From positions 1,295,877-1,359,876 of the forward strand of contig JAQFVV010012508.1 in NCBI GenBank assembly GCA_028023455.1: a stretch of DNA of 64,000 nt. The letters are read 5' to 3'. Below are positions 12,601 through 27,600 of the stretch, piece after piece. Under the pieces are notes generated by a model, which saw nothing but the letters and a program-made list of their open reading frames with translations, searched no databases and had not been told where the DNA came from. Source of the DNA: Epiperipatus broadwayi. Taxonomy: Eukaryota; Onychophora; Udeonychophora; Euonychophora; Peripatidae. Position 1 is the first letter of the stretch. Every line of letters starts with the position of its first letter. Both the position numbers and the translations under genes were made by a program.

Positions 12601-15600
12601 ATTGTTATTTTGTAGTTCTTTACACTTGAGAAGTCTGCCTGTAGCAGTGAAACCATTGGTAGTGATTTATAGTTTATTTTCTTGGCTAGTCTGGTTGAGT
12701 TGTTAATTTGGGGTAGTTTTGATTATTTATATTTGCAAACTACATATATAATGTTTGTTTTTTTTTCTTTACATTGATATGAATGATTAGATTTTGTTTA
12801 ATGGTTGAATTAAGTAACTATTTAGCCAGAATCTTTAAAGTTTAGAAGGAGAATGGTTTATTTATATAATAAATGGATAATTATGAAAACATCATAGCAT
12901 TAACTTAACTGTCAACATTTTTTGAAGATGAGAAATTTTTTTTTTTGTATGATAAATGTTTTTGATACCATCAAAAATAATGTTCACAATTATTGATTCA
13001 AACTCTTGAATATGAATTCTCTATAGCTTCTAGAATCTAATAAGTTGTTGAATAAAAGTCAAAATAAATGAATAATTCATTTTTAGTCTAAAGGTAGTTT
13101 CAACATGTAAATCTAACACTATACAATGTCAACAGCTTAAATAGCTTAATGACCTTGAAGATTATTTTAAAATCAAGTCTTTTGCTTTTGTATATAATAT
13201 TTTATTGACACCTGAACAGGAAATAACTTATTTCTAAATTCCAGGAAGATTATTATATAAAGTTATGAAAAATCGTATCTCTTATTTAAAGTCTGTTACT
13301 AATGAATTATTTTTTCAAAAATCATTTTTATAAGCAAATTTAATAATGTTAGATGATACTAGTTTTTTTTTAATTCTCACATTTGCATTTGTTTTTCACT
13401 ATTTGTCATTAAAATGTTTTAGTGGACATATACTTAGTAGAGGACTTATTATAATAAATAAACTTTAATAATGCATATGATTTTGTTATTTACAAGTTTT
13501 TAATTGACAACATTTTTGTTTTGCAGAAGATATTTTTTTGCTCTACCTGGAGAAAGTGATCAAACTTTTTATAAAATATTTGATCAGTGGAATCTTATTT
13601 TTGATAGAAGATATCCTTTGACGTTTGCAGAAGCAATCAGTTAACAACTTTGCTTAATAAATCTGCTTCTTTTCAGATAATTTTAGACCATAATTTTCCT
13701 CCAGTTTTTATGAATTATCTCGAAAAAAATTTGGGGGATTCCAGTGAAAAAGTTTTTCTCAAGGGAAATGGTTAGATTATCTAGTAGATTGTAAAATTTT
13801 TCAACCCAAACTCTATATTTTGGGCTTTATAAGTTTTTCATAAGGAGAAAAAAATCAATATTTTAAATTCTGTCATCCAGTATTTGATATTATTTTATTT
13901 ATTCTTGGCGTACTTTATCATAACTCCAGAAAATGATCAAAATGCTTTTTTTTTTTTTTGACACAAAACATTTTTCGACTTTTTTATTCGCTGCCAGGAG
14001 AACATAAGATTCAATTTTACTTGTTTAATTTATTTATTTATTTTTTATACAAAAATTAACAAAGCGTATGACACACTTGAATGAGAAGCTATAAAGATAC
14101 ACAGAAATTATTACAAGCTAAGCGCTTTCGAGGCCTTTTGCCTCATATTCATAGCGGTACTGTGAGCTGCAGAACGAAGAAATAGGGCAAGGAAACAAAA
14201 CAGTATGCTTCTCATTCAAGTGTGTCATACGCTTTGTTAATTTTTGTATATTAAATTATCGAATGAGAAGTCTTAAAATCTTTAATATTTTATTTATTTT
14301 TTACAATTTTTGGAAAAAGTAATTTAATAAAATACAATTTTTTTTTTAAGATTAAAAGAATGAAAATTTACCCAGGATTTTTGTCACTACGTAAGCTAAC
14401 ATTAATAGTATTATATCCTGAAACCAATAAGTGTAAAAATTTTAATAAATCTAATCGATACTGTTTCGTATCTTCTTCCTCTTCCTTAAGATTATTAATG
14501 TCACAAAATTATAATAAACCATACTAAATAACTTTTGAGTGTATATTTTAATACAGTTGTGAAATATTTCAATTATTCTAGACAATCGTGTGTAGTCTGT
14601 GTAAAAGAAAAACTAATTTCAGATACATATTGTTTCATTTCTTTTTCCACAGACATTTTAAATCCAAGTTAATTGTTATCACCTATTAGAAACACCTTTC
14701 AATTGTATATACTCTTTTTAATTTTAAATATCAATTAATTTATATACTCAGAGGGTAGGGCTACTCAGTGCAAGCCAGAGTAATCAATGGATGCAGGAAG
14801 GTTTGTGCACAAATCCCTATCTAATGCCTACTCATCCAATATCCCCAGACTAGTTTCTAGCTTGTGGCTTTCATCAGTGATGAGCCTTGAATCTGAGAGC
14901 ACTGCATCTAATTCTTAGTATGGATGCTGAACTGTGCTCAGATCTATATAACTATACAAGCTAATTAACTTAGTTTGAAAACATTATTGTGTTTTTATTT
15001 TGGACTTGAAACTTTATAATTAGCTAAAAAAGTAAAAGGTGGCTGCGAGAGGATTGCATTAGATCCCGAGATCTAGGTGCAATGCTCTCAAATCCAAGGC
15101 TCCTCACTGATGAAGGCCACAAGCTAGAAACTAATCTGGAGGTATTGGATGAGTAGGTACTAGATACGGATTTGTGCACAAACCTTCTTGCATCTGGCTT
15201 ATATTGAGCGGCATTACTGTATGGAGAGTTTAGCCTTTGTGCAAGCATAAAGAATGGTGATAGTGTGATGTTTAGTGGTTTAATTTATATACTAATGTAA
15301 TCTTTCTGTAAACATTTTTATATATACTGTAACGTAGTTCTAACATATGCATGATATTTTATTCCAAGTCTCATCACCCAAACTAAAATTTGCGGATAAG
15401 AATCAACTGTATTATATGCATTTTTACTCATATTGAGTATATTGTTGTGTGTATATATACATTGTATATGCATTGTAAACTGGAAAGATTAAAATGGAGA
15501 AAATTATACTTTTAATAATAATTTGCAATTATTGTTTTTCACATAGTCATTTTCTATATCAGCAAACTGCATATTCACAGGTTCACTTATCTGCAATTTT

Positions 15601-18600
15601 AGAAAGAAAAAATAGAAATTAATAAAAAAGAAATTTTGTTTTTATTAATTTTTTTTATTTATTTTGTATTTAATATTTTTTAAATTGCAGATAACCGATA
15701 TTATGGATATGCAGATTGAGGTTGCAGACGGCTGTTATCTAATAAATTATAATCGTTGCAAATTATCATTAAAAGTATAATCCGTTAGTTCGTGCTATTT
15801 CATTTTATATGAAGAATAAATAGGTATCATAATATAAAAATATGATCATTCACAATGGCTTCATATATGGCCATTATAATTCCAGAATAAATAAAAAAAA
15901 GTTAAGATGAATTTTATAATGATCCACTTATACATATATCGTGTTCTGGTCTTTAGTCTATTATTTGATATTTTGCAGTTATCTTTTAACATTTTCTACA
16001 GTTAATTTTACTTTTTGAAAAACTTGCCTAACTGTAGATCTCTGTTATATTCTATCTATAATCTATATATATCATGTTTTGATCTTTAGTCTATTTAATA
16101 TTTTGCAATTGTCTTCTAAGGTTAATTTTTTGAAAAACTTCAACATCTTGCCTAACCATAGCTCTTCATTATATTCTATCCATATTCTACATATAGCATG
16201 TTCTGGTCTTTAGTCTATTATGTAATGTTTTGCAATTATCTTTTATCTTTTTCTACAGTTAATTTTACTTTTTGAAAAACTTCAACACCTTGCTTAACCG
16301 TAGCTCCTCATTACATTCTATCCTATTCATATTCTCCCATTGAAAGTAACTGTCCTACAGTTTTCTTCAGAGCCATTTTTATTTTTTATTTTTTTAAAAG
16401 TGAGAAAACATTTTTTTTATTTTAAAAAAAATAAATAAATAAAACTTTACTTTTTAAAAAAAAGAAAAGAAAAGTGGTTCTGAAGAAGAGTGCAGAACAG
16501 TCGAAATGTAAGATTGTGCATGAACCTTTCTCTTCAAACCACGTAGGAAATAGAGATCATTTTGTTAAGACAGCTGACCTTCTTGAACAACAAAATACCA
16601 AGAAATCAATTGTTCCAAATAGATTACATAAAACACTCAGAGACTTCTTTAATAAAATTAATTTGTATTATTAAAAAAAAAAAAAAAACACTGGCCAACT
16701 ATTGCCTTCTTCCTGTTCCCCATATGTATATAACCATATTATCTTTTTTTACTCCCAATATAAACATATATATGCAAAATGACTCAAAAGAATAAATGTA
16801 ATAATTTTTATAGCAATAATAAAATTCTTTTTGAAAGTAAAAGGTTTTTGCTAAAAGGTGTTCAAAGTAGTGGATAAATTGTATTTAAATATATATATAT
16901 TCTGAATAATACTGTAACAAGAGCAATCAAAATTTGAAGTTGAATTAATAAACACTTTGTAAATTTAAATGCATTTATTTAAAAAAATTCTGATACTATT
17001 TATAAATAACCAGGAAATTTTAATATTCTTAATAAAGTATAAGTCTATTAATTATCTGATTCAAGAAGTTTGTTACCTGAATAAAATCAGGGACAAAGAA
17101 AAACAAAATGTCATACATGAGATTTGATTATGCAAATCAATTCATTTACAATATATAAGACATTCTGGTAATTTAGTTGCTAATTTGAATTTTTGTGATA
17201 CAGACTTTTAATCTTTTCAACAGCAAACTTATCTGTCTTAAAATTCATTATTAATCTGGATAACCAATCTGACATGTCAATATTATAAAATGGCTCATTG
17301 GATTTTAAGTAATTAAGCGGAATAAAAGCCACCGAATTTTTTTTAGCACATTTTATTATAGTCTGTGATACTATATGAGAATACAAACAAAAACATTAAA
17401 AAAATTATACTACTTTGGCATATTTTTAAATCGCATCTTTTATATTTTATTTATACAATTTATCCAAATCACTTTGAACACTTTTTAGCAAAACTCTTTA
17501 TTTGTACATATATACATACACCTACATTTCGACTGTCCTACAGTCTTCTTCAGAGCTATGATGTAATGAACATATTTTATTTTATTTTGTTCATTATATC
17601 ATAGCTCTGAAGAAGACTGCAGGACAGCCAAAATGTAGGTATATGTATATATGTATAAATAAAGAGTTTTGCTAAAAAGTGTTTGAAGTGATTTGGATAA
17701 ATTGTATTTATAGGATATTACAGCAAAATAAAGAAAAGTGTTATTTTGATTATATCTTATTTACATGATTTTTCATTTTAATAGCCAAGAAATGATTACA
17801 TTACCCTAAATAATCATCTTGTTTACCAGTTAATTATAAATAACTATAAAATAAAGACAAAAAATGTTAATTATGGGATTTGTAATGGCATTGTAAATAA
17901 ACTAATTTTTACATATATACCATTCTGGGCATATAGTTGGTTAATTTAACTTCTTCGATGCAATTCTGAAAATGTCAATGCCTTAATTTTATTTTTTCAT
18001 TGTATTCTATGCTTACTCATATCTTCCTAATGAAAGCAATTGACGATGTTGCTACTTTTAAAACATTTTCTCGTTCATTTTATACGCCAGTCCAACAGAC
18101 ATATGCTCTAATCATTACAGGTTCAATATCATATCTGGTAAACTGATGAATATACCATTCCATTTCTCAAATATTGCACAGCATTTTTAAATGAAATTTG
18201 TACTCTTTATGTTGTGTTGATGGAAGATCCATGTCTTATTTTCATGCAATATTATATTTCTGATTAAAAATCTACCTAGTAAATTCTATGTGATTCAAGT
18301 TTATATTTATGGAAGATAGTTTCCTAAAAATTTGATCTCATATTGCTAAGGAAAACAGTACTTGTATTTATATAACAGCTTCTAACTTTACATTATTCAT
18401 TGCTAGATACATTTCAACACACTATATTCATCAACCATTATCAATTCACTGCAGGATGAAGGTCTCTCCAAGTTCAATCCATCTTCTCCAATCTTTAGCT
18501 TCTCTTCTCCATATCACTCCTGCACACTTTCTTATTTCATCCATCCATCTCACATGTGGTCTCTTTCTGGCTCTTTTACAATCTCTTGAATCCAGATTAA

Positions 18601-21600
18601 GACTTCAATTGTCCATTTATTATCATCTCTTCTAGCAATATTTCCAGCCCAACTCCACTTCAGTCTTTTAATTTTTTCAATGAGGTCAGTAACACCTGTT
18701 TGTTCTCTTACTCATATATTACATTTTCGATCTTTTCTTGTTACTCCTAACATCCATCTCTCCATACTTCATTGAGTGGTCTGAAGTCTCTGTAATGCTC
18801 TTCTATTAAGTGTCCAAGTCTCAGATCCATAAGTAAGAACTGGTAAAACACATTTATTAAAAACCTTCCTTTTCAAACACATAGGCATATTTCCTTGAAG
18901 TATTTATTTCTACCAAAAGCACTCCAACCAAGTTTAATTCTATGATTAATTTCATCCATTATGTTTCCATCTGTATTAATAATGTGACCAAGGTATTTGA
19001 AGCTGTTAACTTCTTCTAACTCATCATAATGTATCTAATATTTTTATATTTTGAGAAAATCCATTGAACATTACTTTAGTCTTTTTAACATATATCTTTA
19101 GTCCTACTTTCCTATTTTCATCTAATAATTCCTTCAACATTTCCTGCAGCCTAAAGCATTATTTGCAAAAACAACTACATCATCTGTAAAATCTAAATAA
19201 TTTAAATAATCTCCATTTACTTTCACTCCTTTAGTTTCCCATTTTAATCCACAAAATACTTCTTGCAGCGCTGCTGTAAAAATTTTTGGAGATATGGAGT
19301 CACCCTGTCTTACACCCTTCTCAATATAGACTTTCCTAGTATCATTATGTAATCTAATTGTTGTTGTTGCATTTTTATAAATATTCTTTAAAATATGACA
19401 ATATCCTGGATCTATACCTTGGTGATCCAATGCTTTAATCATTGAAGAAATGCTTATAGAATCAAATGCCTTTTCATAATCTACAAATCCAAAACATAAT
19501 GGCAATTCATATTCATTTGTCCTTTCTATAACTTCTCTCAATATTTGAGTATGATCTACTGTATTAAAACCACTTTTAAGTCCAGCTATATTAAGGGCAC
19601 ATAAAACACAAAACATTTCAAAAGCAATCTGATACTGTTTGTAATAAGAATAAATTTTTTAAGTTCTATTGTTGTGTAAGCTTATATTTAGATTACTTAT
19701 GTGAACTTTTATTAAACTTAAATAATCAAGATTATACTTAGAATTTTGATAGTATTAATATATTTTAACGGGAAATCATTTTTAAGAACTAATCTTGAAT
19801 TTTCAATTTTTTTGTAATTCCATAAATATCACAAGGTATTGACATTCTATATCAAGCTTAGAAAATCTATACTTAATTTCCGGATAAAACTTTCATTTAT
19901 ATATCCCAAAGAAATTGTTGAATTATTTTCTCTGCATATCATCAAAGATCCATTGTTTGCTAAATTTGTTTTTTAATGGACGGCTCTGGAGAAAAATAAA
20001 TAGAATGAACTTATTGCTCTCAATGCCCTTTTAGATTACGTTCCATAGAGTGATGTAGTACTGCAGGTAATTGAAAACTTATAGATATGGATTTTTAATA
20101 ACACTCTCATAGCTTTGCTTATTTCTCAGTTTAGACTGAATATTTCTTGGTCTTCTCTTGAATACTTCAGTCTCTAAGTCATCAGATCGTTAGTATAATT
20201 TTTTAAGAATTGACAAATTCCAAATGTTGTCTTATTGAATTGTTACAAACCATATTAAAAAGAAAATAACACGAATAAGTATATTTTTATTGGATCTATT
20301 TCTTTTTATGATTAGTAATATGATAATTAATGCAACTTTTCATTATATTGTTTGGAAATAATATTTTAATTTGCGAAACGCAGATAGTTGAAACTGAAAT
20401 AAATTGAGATACTGCCAAATCTCTTTGTGCTCGTTATAATACTTAACTGACAGCCAATCAGATGTTATGATAGCTGTCCGAATGACAACCAAACCTTAAA
20501 CACATGACAAAGATTTTACGAGAAAAGAGCGGCCACTCTTCTCTCTACTTTTCTTTATATATATCTAAGCCAGTCATAAGCATTTAGGTTTGAAAGCTTG
20601 AAGCTTTAAATATCTTCACAATTAACTCACTGAATCTAAATAACAAATGTACAACACATAATAAATCGTAGGATCCCGCATTGTACATTTGTTATTTAGA
20701 CTCAGTGAGTTAATTGTGAAAATATTTAAAGCTTCAAGCTTTTTTTTTTTTTTACGATTGGCTTCGATATATAGAAAGAAAAGTAGAGAGAAGAGTGGCC
20801 GCTCTTTTCTCGTAAAATCTTTGTCATGTTTTTAAGGTTTGGTTGTCATTCGGACAACTATCATAACATCTGATTGGCTGTCAATTAAGTATTATAAAGA
20901 GCCCAAAGAGATTTGGCAGTATCTCAATTTATTTATATTGTTTGGATAAATCAATAAAGATATTTAGATTTATATCATTTATGTTCTTTATTACTTTTTA
21001 CAATGTTTTTTTACAACCCATTTTTGATGGTTTCAATTGCCCTAGCAATCTTCTTTAGAACTTCTACCTATATTTATAAGATTTGGAAATATAAGTAGAA
21101 GTTCTGAAAAAGATTGCTAGGGCAATCGAAACCGTCAATAGCAGGTTGTAAAAATGCTTTCTAAAAAGTAATAAAGAACATAATGATATATGGATTTGGC
21201 AATGCAATAAGAAAGACAAAGATATTTAGATATCATTTGAATGATTTAAAGTTAAACAAATCTTGCAAAAAACTTTCCAATTTTATTTCCGTTCTTTGAA
21301 GAATCTTATTTCATCTTTAAGCAATATTGATATAGTTAATAAAGTATATTTTGAATTCACTAGTTTAAACTTGTTTTTTTTTTTTTACTTATATTCATGG
21401 GCCAAGATAAGGTAACTTAACAATCTAAGTAAATTGTTTTCACAGAAAATGCTCTTAAAAAAAGATTACATCACTTATTAGTTATTTCTCACATCCTTAT
21501 CGTGAAAAATATTTCTTAATAATTTCTAAAATTGTGAATCGACCGGATAATAAAAATCCCCACAAGTTTAATTCATTGCCTGTTGTTGCTCTTATTTTAT

Positions 21601-24600
21601 AGAGAGTAATTTAATATTAAAATACAAGTGTAATGTATGTACTTAACCTAGATGTAATTAAAGGGGATTCGAACTCAGACTTTCAAGCTCCCTACAGTCA
21701 TCCATTTGATCCAATATAACCGATACACATGACCACATACATGTGGAAAAGATAAATGATCTCCAATAAATGTATTACATGTTAACCATGAGATGGTATT
21801 GAGTGGAGTGGATGATTGAGGGGAGATTAACATCTGGGTTCAAATTCCCTTTAATTACAGATAGTAATGTGCTCAATAAATTAATTACTATTCTTCAATA
21901 GTTTATAGAATTTCCAACATTAAGATCGTAATATTAACTCACTGTAAATCGCAAGATTTTGCATATATTAATTTGTAAAGGAAATAGTGGACTTAAACAG
22001 TGGAGAAAACAACAACTTCACGCTTCCAAATCAAGATGCATCAGATTCGCCTATATAAGTGGACATTTAGGTTAAAGATGGCCGCTCTTATTTTTATAAA
22101 AGTTGCTATCTTGTATCGTGATCTGGAAGGTCACTTTATCGGAAAAATATGCTTTATTATTACGAATTTTAAAGCGCATTGAACACAGGTTAAAGCCTGT
22201 TTAAAAGTATTTAAATAACACTTTCTAGATTTTTATTAAATTTTAATTTTAAATCTATTTCATCAGTGAAATTTATGTAAAAAAAACTATTAAATGCACA
22301 ATAATAGTGTATTGTAACTATATGTAAACAGTTAAAACTCAAACACATGTACTATGCTTTTATATTAGCATATGTCAGTCGTAATTTTTATAGAATTATA
22401 AATTTTTTTGCACATTATTTTTGAAAATTTTTATAAAGAAAGCACTCACTATTTTTTAAGTTTTTATTTTTGTAATAAATTTTAAAAAATATATTAGTTT
22501 TTATTTTAGCATATTATTAACTCATTTGTTCTTATTTATTCTTTTCTTTTTTAGATATCCCAATTCAGGTTCTTTTGTTCGTATTTCCAAAGTAGAATGT
22601 GGTATTTCTTTTTATTATGCCCTTCAGAATCGTTATGGAAAATCAGGGGATAAAGAAAATATATTCAATAAAGAAGATTGTTTTATTAATACAATTTTAA
22701 ACAATCCAAAAGAAATTGAAGTTATAGGTATTGACACATTAAGTCACAAACAGAGGTTAGTTGATATGGCTTTGTGTTTTACAAAATCTTTTAGGAGTAA
22801 ATAAAAAATAGCATTATAACAATATCTATATATGTATCAATAATTTCTCTCTCTGTGGTCAAGGTGGAATCTTTAGGGTCTATATAAATATATTAGACCA
22901 TAAGTTAAAGTGGATTTGTTACTTTATTGTTAAAAGGAAGTTGCCTTGACAACAGATTGACATTTGATTGTTATTGATATTGGTATTGTCTAAGTGTTGA
23001 CTGCTTTCAATGGATTTACATTTTATAAACCTATCTAGCCTTGAGTATTATTAGCTTTATTATTTAAGCAATATATGGTAGGAGTGCAGTTTGAATGTTA
23101 TAATTGACTATTCGTTAATCTGCATTCAGAACAGATTATATTTACCTGTTTAATGATATTTATTTAAATTTCTTTGCATAATAATTCCACTTTCTGTGGT
23201 CAAGTTGCAATCTTTAGTGACTATATAAACATATTAGACTGTCGGTAACGTTTTAGTGGTGTAATGTCGAATCTATGTTACAACGTTATTCCACGTACCG
23301 AAAAGATTCTACCAATCTTATTATATACAGTAAAAAAAATTGGTCCAGTTATAATGGACTTCAAAGTTATATATTGTATACTTTTGAAGCCCATTATAAC
23401 TGTATCTTATATTATTCATTATTAAATATTTTAAACTATATAAGATTATATGTTTTCTTAAATTATATTGCATTCGAATGACATGCTTAAAATTTCCTTT
23501 GGCGTGAGAAAATTCATCCTGTTGATGCTTAAAAAATGGTATTGTTTACAAAATTGCCGATTAATGTATAATAATTCAGAATAGGCAAAACGCCTTTAAC
23601 TTTCAATGATTTAATTTAAAAAGCTGATTAATGAACTCTAGCAAAATAAAACAAGTATTATTCTAGCATTCATCAAAAATGTTTCAAAAAAGCCATTTTT
23701 TGTGATATAAAAAATCAACTCGAAATTGGTTTTTCATATATTCTTTTTTTTTAAACTATGGACATTTGGAATTTTTTTCGATGAGAAATTTGTTTTAAGT
23801 ATACAATAGACATTTAAAAGAAAAAAAAAAAGATTTATTTACCTTTTTTGAGTGAATGGTATTATCAAGTCTCATGCATTTGAGGATTTCATTCACACTA
23901 ACCCGATTATCACTAACTATATCCTTTTTTGTCAAGTAAATGTGCCAAAACTTAAAATATATTATTATATAATTATGAATTGAAGTTTCTCAAATGAATC
24001 AATCGATATAATATTCTGCTTGAATATAAATATATTTCCATCCCAGTTAGCTTTTATCTTTATTGAAAATAGCAAAGATTGAATGAATGTTTATTGTACA
24101 AAATAATTAGTAAATTAAACTGAATCATGGTTTTCATTTACATGTGAGTCACTTATACAAAATATAAGAGATGGCGCAAACGCGTGCGCTGTAATTAAAA
24201 TATAATTTTTTACTATTCCAATTCAATCAGAGTGCCTTTGATAATTGTTCTGTATGCCATGCTTGGTGCACGTGCCCTAGGTTGCTGAATCCTGTATTAG
24301 GCCATAATTAAAAGTGAATTTCCACCTTTATTGGTAAAAGGATGAGATTGTTCATTGTTATTGATATTGGTATTATCTAAGTGTTGACTACTTTCAATGA
24401 ATTTGCATATATATATATAACTAATTATCTAATAGACTTTCTATTAGCATTGCATTATTACAAGAAATAAATAAATTAGAATATTATATTGTAACAGAAC
24501 AGGCTTTACCCAATATGAAAATAGATTAGTGAGATCACCACAATGAATAAAGAGTATAGCTTTAATCCTTGTACTTATATATACCATATATGCATTGATT

Positions 24601-27600
24601 CCCTTCCTAGTAGAAGAGAAGTTAAGAATCAACTAAATATTAAATATATACCTAATTCACCTCATCCATGCCGTATTTTATTTCTGTTATCCCGAGTTTC
24701 GAACTCATGGAGACTTTGTATGATTTTCTAATTCAGGCTATATTAGTATCACTTAAAATATAGATATGTGTAAACCTGTGTAGGTGTCAAATGGTAGATG
24801 TGAATATAAACTTATGTGCAAATGGGAAAAAATATTCATAAATATGTGAGAAGATATGACCAATTGAAAGTTGTCTATAGAAAAACATCCCAAGGGTTTT
24901 AATTTAACATTTGAATATATTTAATAACTATATTTGCAGCAATTAGTATTTTTAACAAAGAAAATTTTAAAAAAAATTATAAAACATTTATAGACATTTA
25001 CGGTTATTCTTCACTTATAATTGGTTCTAAATATTATTCCAAACCCTGATGTCCTATTAACATAAGTGTAATTTCTATTATGTTTAGGATTACCATAATC
25101 GTCTTTACTTTCTAAATTTTTACTTGCAACTCATAATTCATTTTGTTTTAATTAACTTTGTATATTAGATTTCTTTTTCAGATAGTGGACCTGTAAGTAA
25201 CCTAATTAACCATCCAGTATTTCTTGAAAATAGATATTTGGTTATTATTAATTAGAGAATAGAGGCTAGGGATCAGAGAAGATGGATTGATCTTGGAGAG
25301 ATCTTCATCCTGCAATGGATTGATAATGCTTGACAATGATGATGAATTAGAGGTAAAATAAAGATAGAATGGTAAACCTAAAATTCTCACCACCTGCCAA
25401 TTGAGAAGTCTAATGAGAAATGATGGAGGCTGCAACAGGTTATTTAACTTATAGTTTTATGAATTACAAAATAAATATTCAAATCATTGCTATTAAAATG
25501 AGGTTTCAAAAATCAGGTACAGTGCATGCAATCTCAGTTACAAGAAACGGCCATTCACATATAATCGTAAACGAAAGGATGTGGTTTTTTATTTGATAAA
25601 TCAAATAAGGCGGCTATTTTTTATTTATGTTTAATGAACATCTTTAATTAATTAAATTTCTAAAAAACTCAGTTGCATTTTTAAAATTATATACATTCAT
25701 CATCGTCACCAATCATCTGTCCACAAGATGGAGTCACCTATCAAATCAGACGATGTTAGACATCCAGAATTGTTTTGTTTTTAATACTTTTATTTATATT
25801 TTAATACTTTAAAATTTTGTATCATTTTATTCCAGCAAACAACGTGCTTACCCTTTTTTTTTTTTTCAAAATCGTGTTTATTGTTCATTTTTATCAATGT
25901 AAACATTTTGATTTCTTACATTTCAATACAGTTTATAATTATAAGTTATATATTGATACAGTTTGTGGATAAATGAAATTTAAGAAGAAAATGATGTGTC
26001 ATATAATGTTTATGTTGTATCTGTTTAAAAATAAATAGCGAAGTCAAGGGACAAAATTGCTCCAAAAGTTTTTTTTAAAAAATAAGAATGAGAGAAAAGA
26101 AATATTTTAAGTTAAATAATTATAATGGAAATAATTAATTAGAAACAAAAACTGCAGAGATTAAATTGTATGAATTAAAAAACTAAACTATCTTCTCGAG
26201 ATCGTTTAGATGAATCTGAACAAGGATTAAGATAACAAGAAATGTAAAATTAATTAAAAGACTTTGGTGATATGTAGCTGATAAGGGAAAAAACACAGGG
26301 GGACTATATAAACTGCGAGCGGAAAATACTGCGCTCTTGTTTTTGTGTTTTCAGTACACCAGAAGTGTTGGATACGTGAACCAAGCATGTAGAACTATTT
26401 TCATCACAACCGACTTAATAATTTGTGGTTGACCATTATACAAGTGAATAAAGCAATTAGAACTGTTTCGTCACAACCGTTGAATAATTTGCTGTTGGCT
26501 ATTTATCCAAGTCATATATGTATATATAAAGTTTCTTCACGTTTGGAGGTTATATAACAGATTATATATTTTCTCCTTTCCCCTCTGCCGACATTAGGGG
26601 TGAAGACATTACAGTTTATTAGAATCTTATTCTAATCAATCTCTTTTTCCATTTCAAGGGGATGTAATATAAGCAATGATTAATAGGGAAAATTAATCCT
26701 TCTTATTTCAAGGGTTCCTATTTGTTAAAAACTGACTACAGGAAACATTGCATTATCACTGAAAGTGCATTAATTTTAGTTTATGACTTTTATTGCAACT
26801 TCCAAAGTTCAAAGTGAGTTATCTTTAGCATAAATAATGCAAATTGAGAAGAAAAACAATGAATTTTTGCATGAAAAAAAAAATTATCATGTGTAATATG
26901 TTTACATTACATAGCAATATATATGTATATATGTTTTAAGATTTGTTCTTGTGTGTTTTATCTGCCTGCTGAATTCTAAATTATAAGTTTTATTTTACAG
27001 CCAGTTTGACAAATTAGAAGAGGTTGTATTACATAATATGAAGATTTGTCAAACATCTCCAGAAGATAAACTTCAGATGTTAACACCAAATATTGTCGAT
27101 TTAGATCTATCCAAGAATTTACTTCCATCTTGGAATGCTGTAGCAGAAATTACCAGTCAGTTACCACATTTGAAAATCTTAAATTTAAGGTAAGATGTCA
27201 AAATTGTTTATTTAATTTTTGATACTCTGTGCATTTTCTTTCTAAGGATTTTTATTATTATTAGAATAACTTTTAAGTTAGAGGTAAAATGGATTGTTAA
27301 TCTTAACAGTATTTCTGAAAAATTAAAAAGAAAAAAAAATCTGTCTGAGCATTTAAAATAAATTATCATCATCGATCCACTACAAAATGAAGATCTCCAA
27401 GTTCAATTCATCTTCGATATCTAGTCTCTCTTATCATCATCACACCAGTACACTTTCTTATTTAATCCATCCATCTCACATATGGTCTCTTTCAAGGTCT
27501 TTTACAACCTCTTAGAATCTAGTTTAAGATTTCAACTGTGTATCTATTATCATCTCTTTTAGTAATATGTCCAGCCCAACTCCACTTTCATCTCTTAATT

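Noticed and set aside
14117-14155. Family E fold as a true hammerhead
   Set aside because: The stem, GAAA and palindrome fit, but the CUGANGA core is not there. Kept only as a related fold.
17180-17386. 68-codon minus-strand ORF
   Set aside because: No domain, single segment, in AT-rich DNA. Not above chance.
21104-21136. Family B copy 1 as an active ribozyme
   Set aside because: The core reads CTGAAAA, so G8 is lost, and an extra A precedes stem II.
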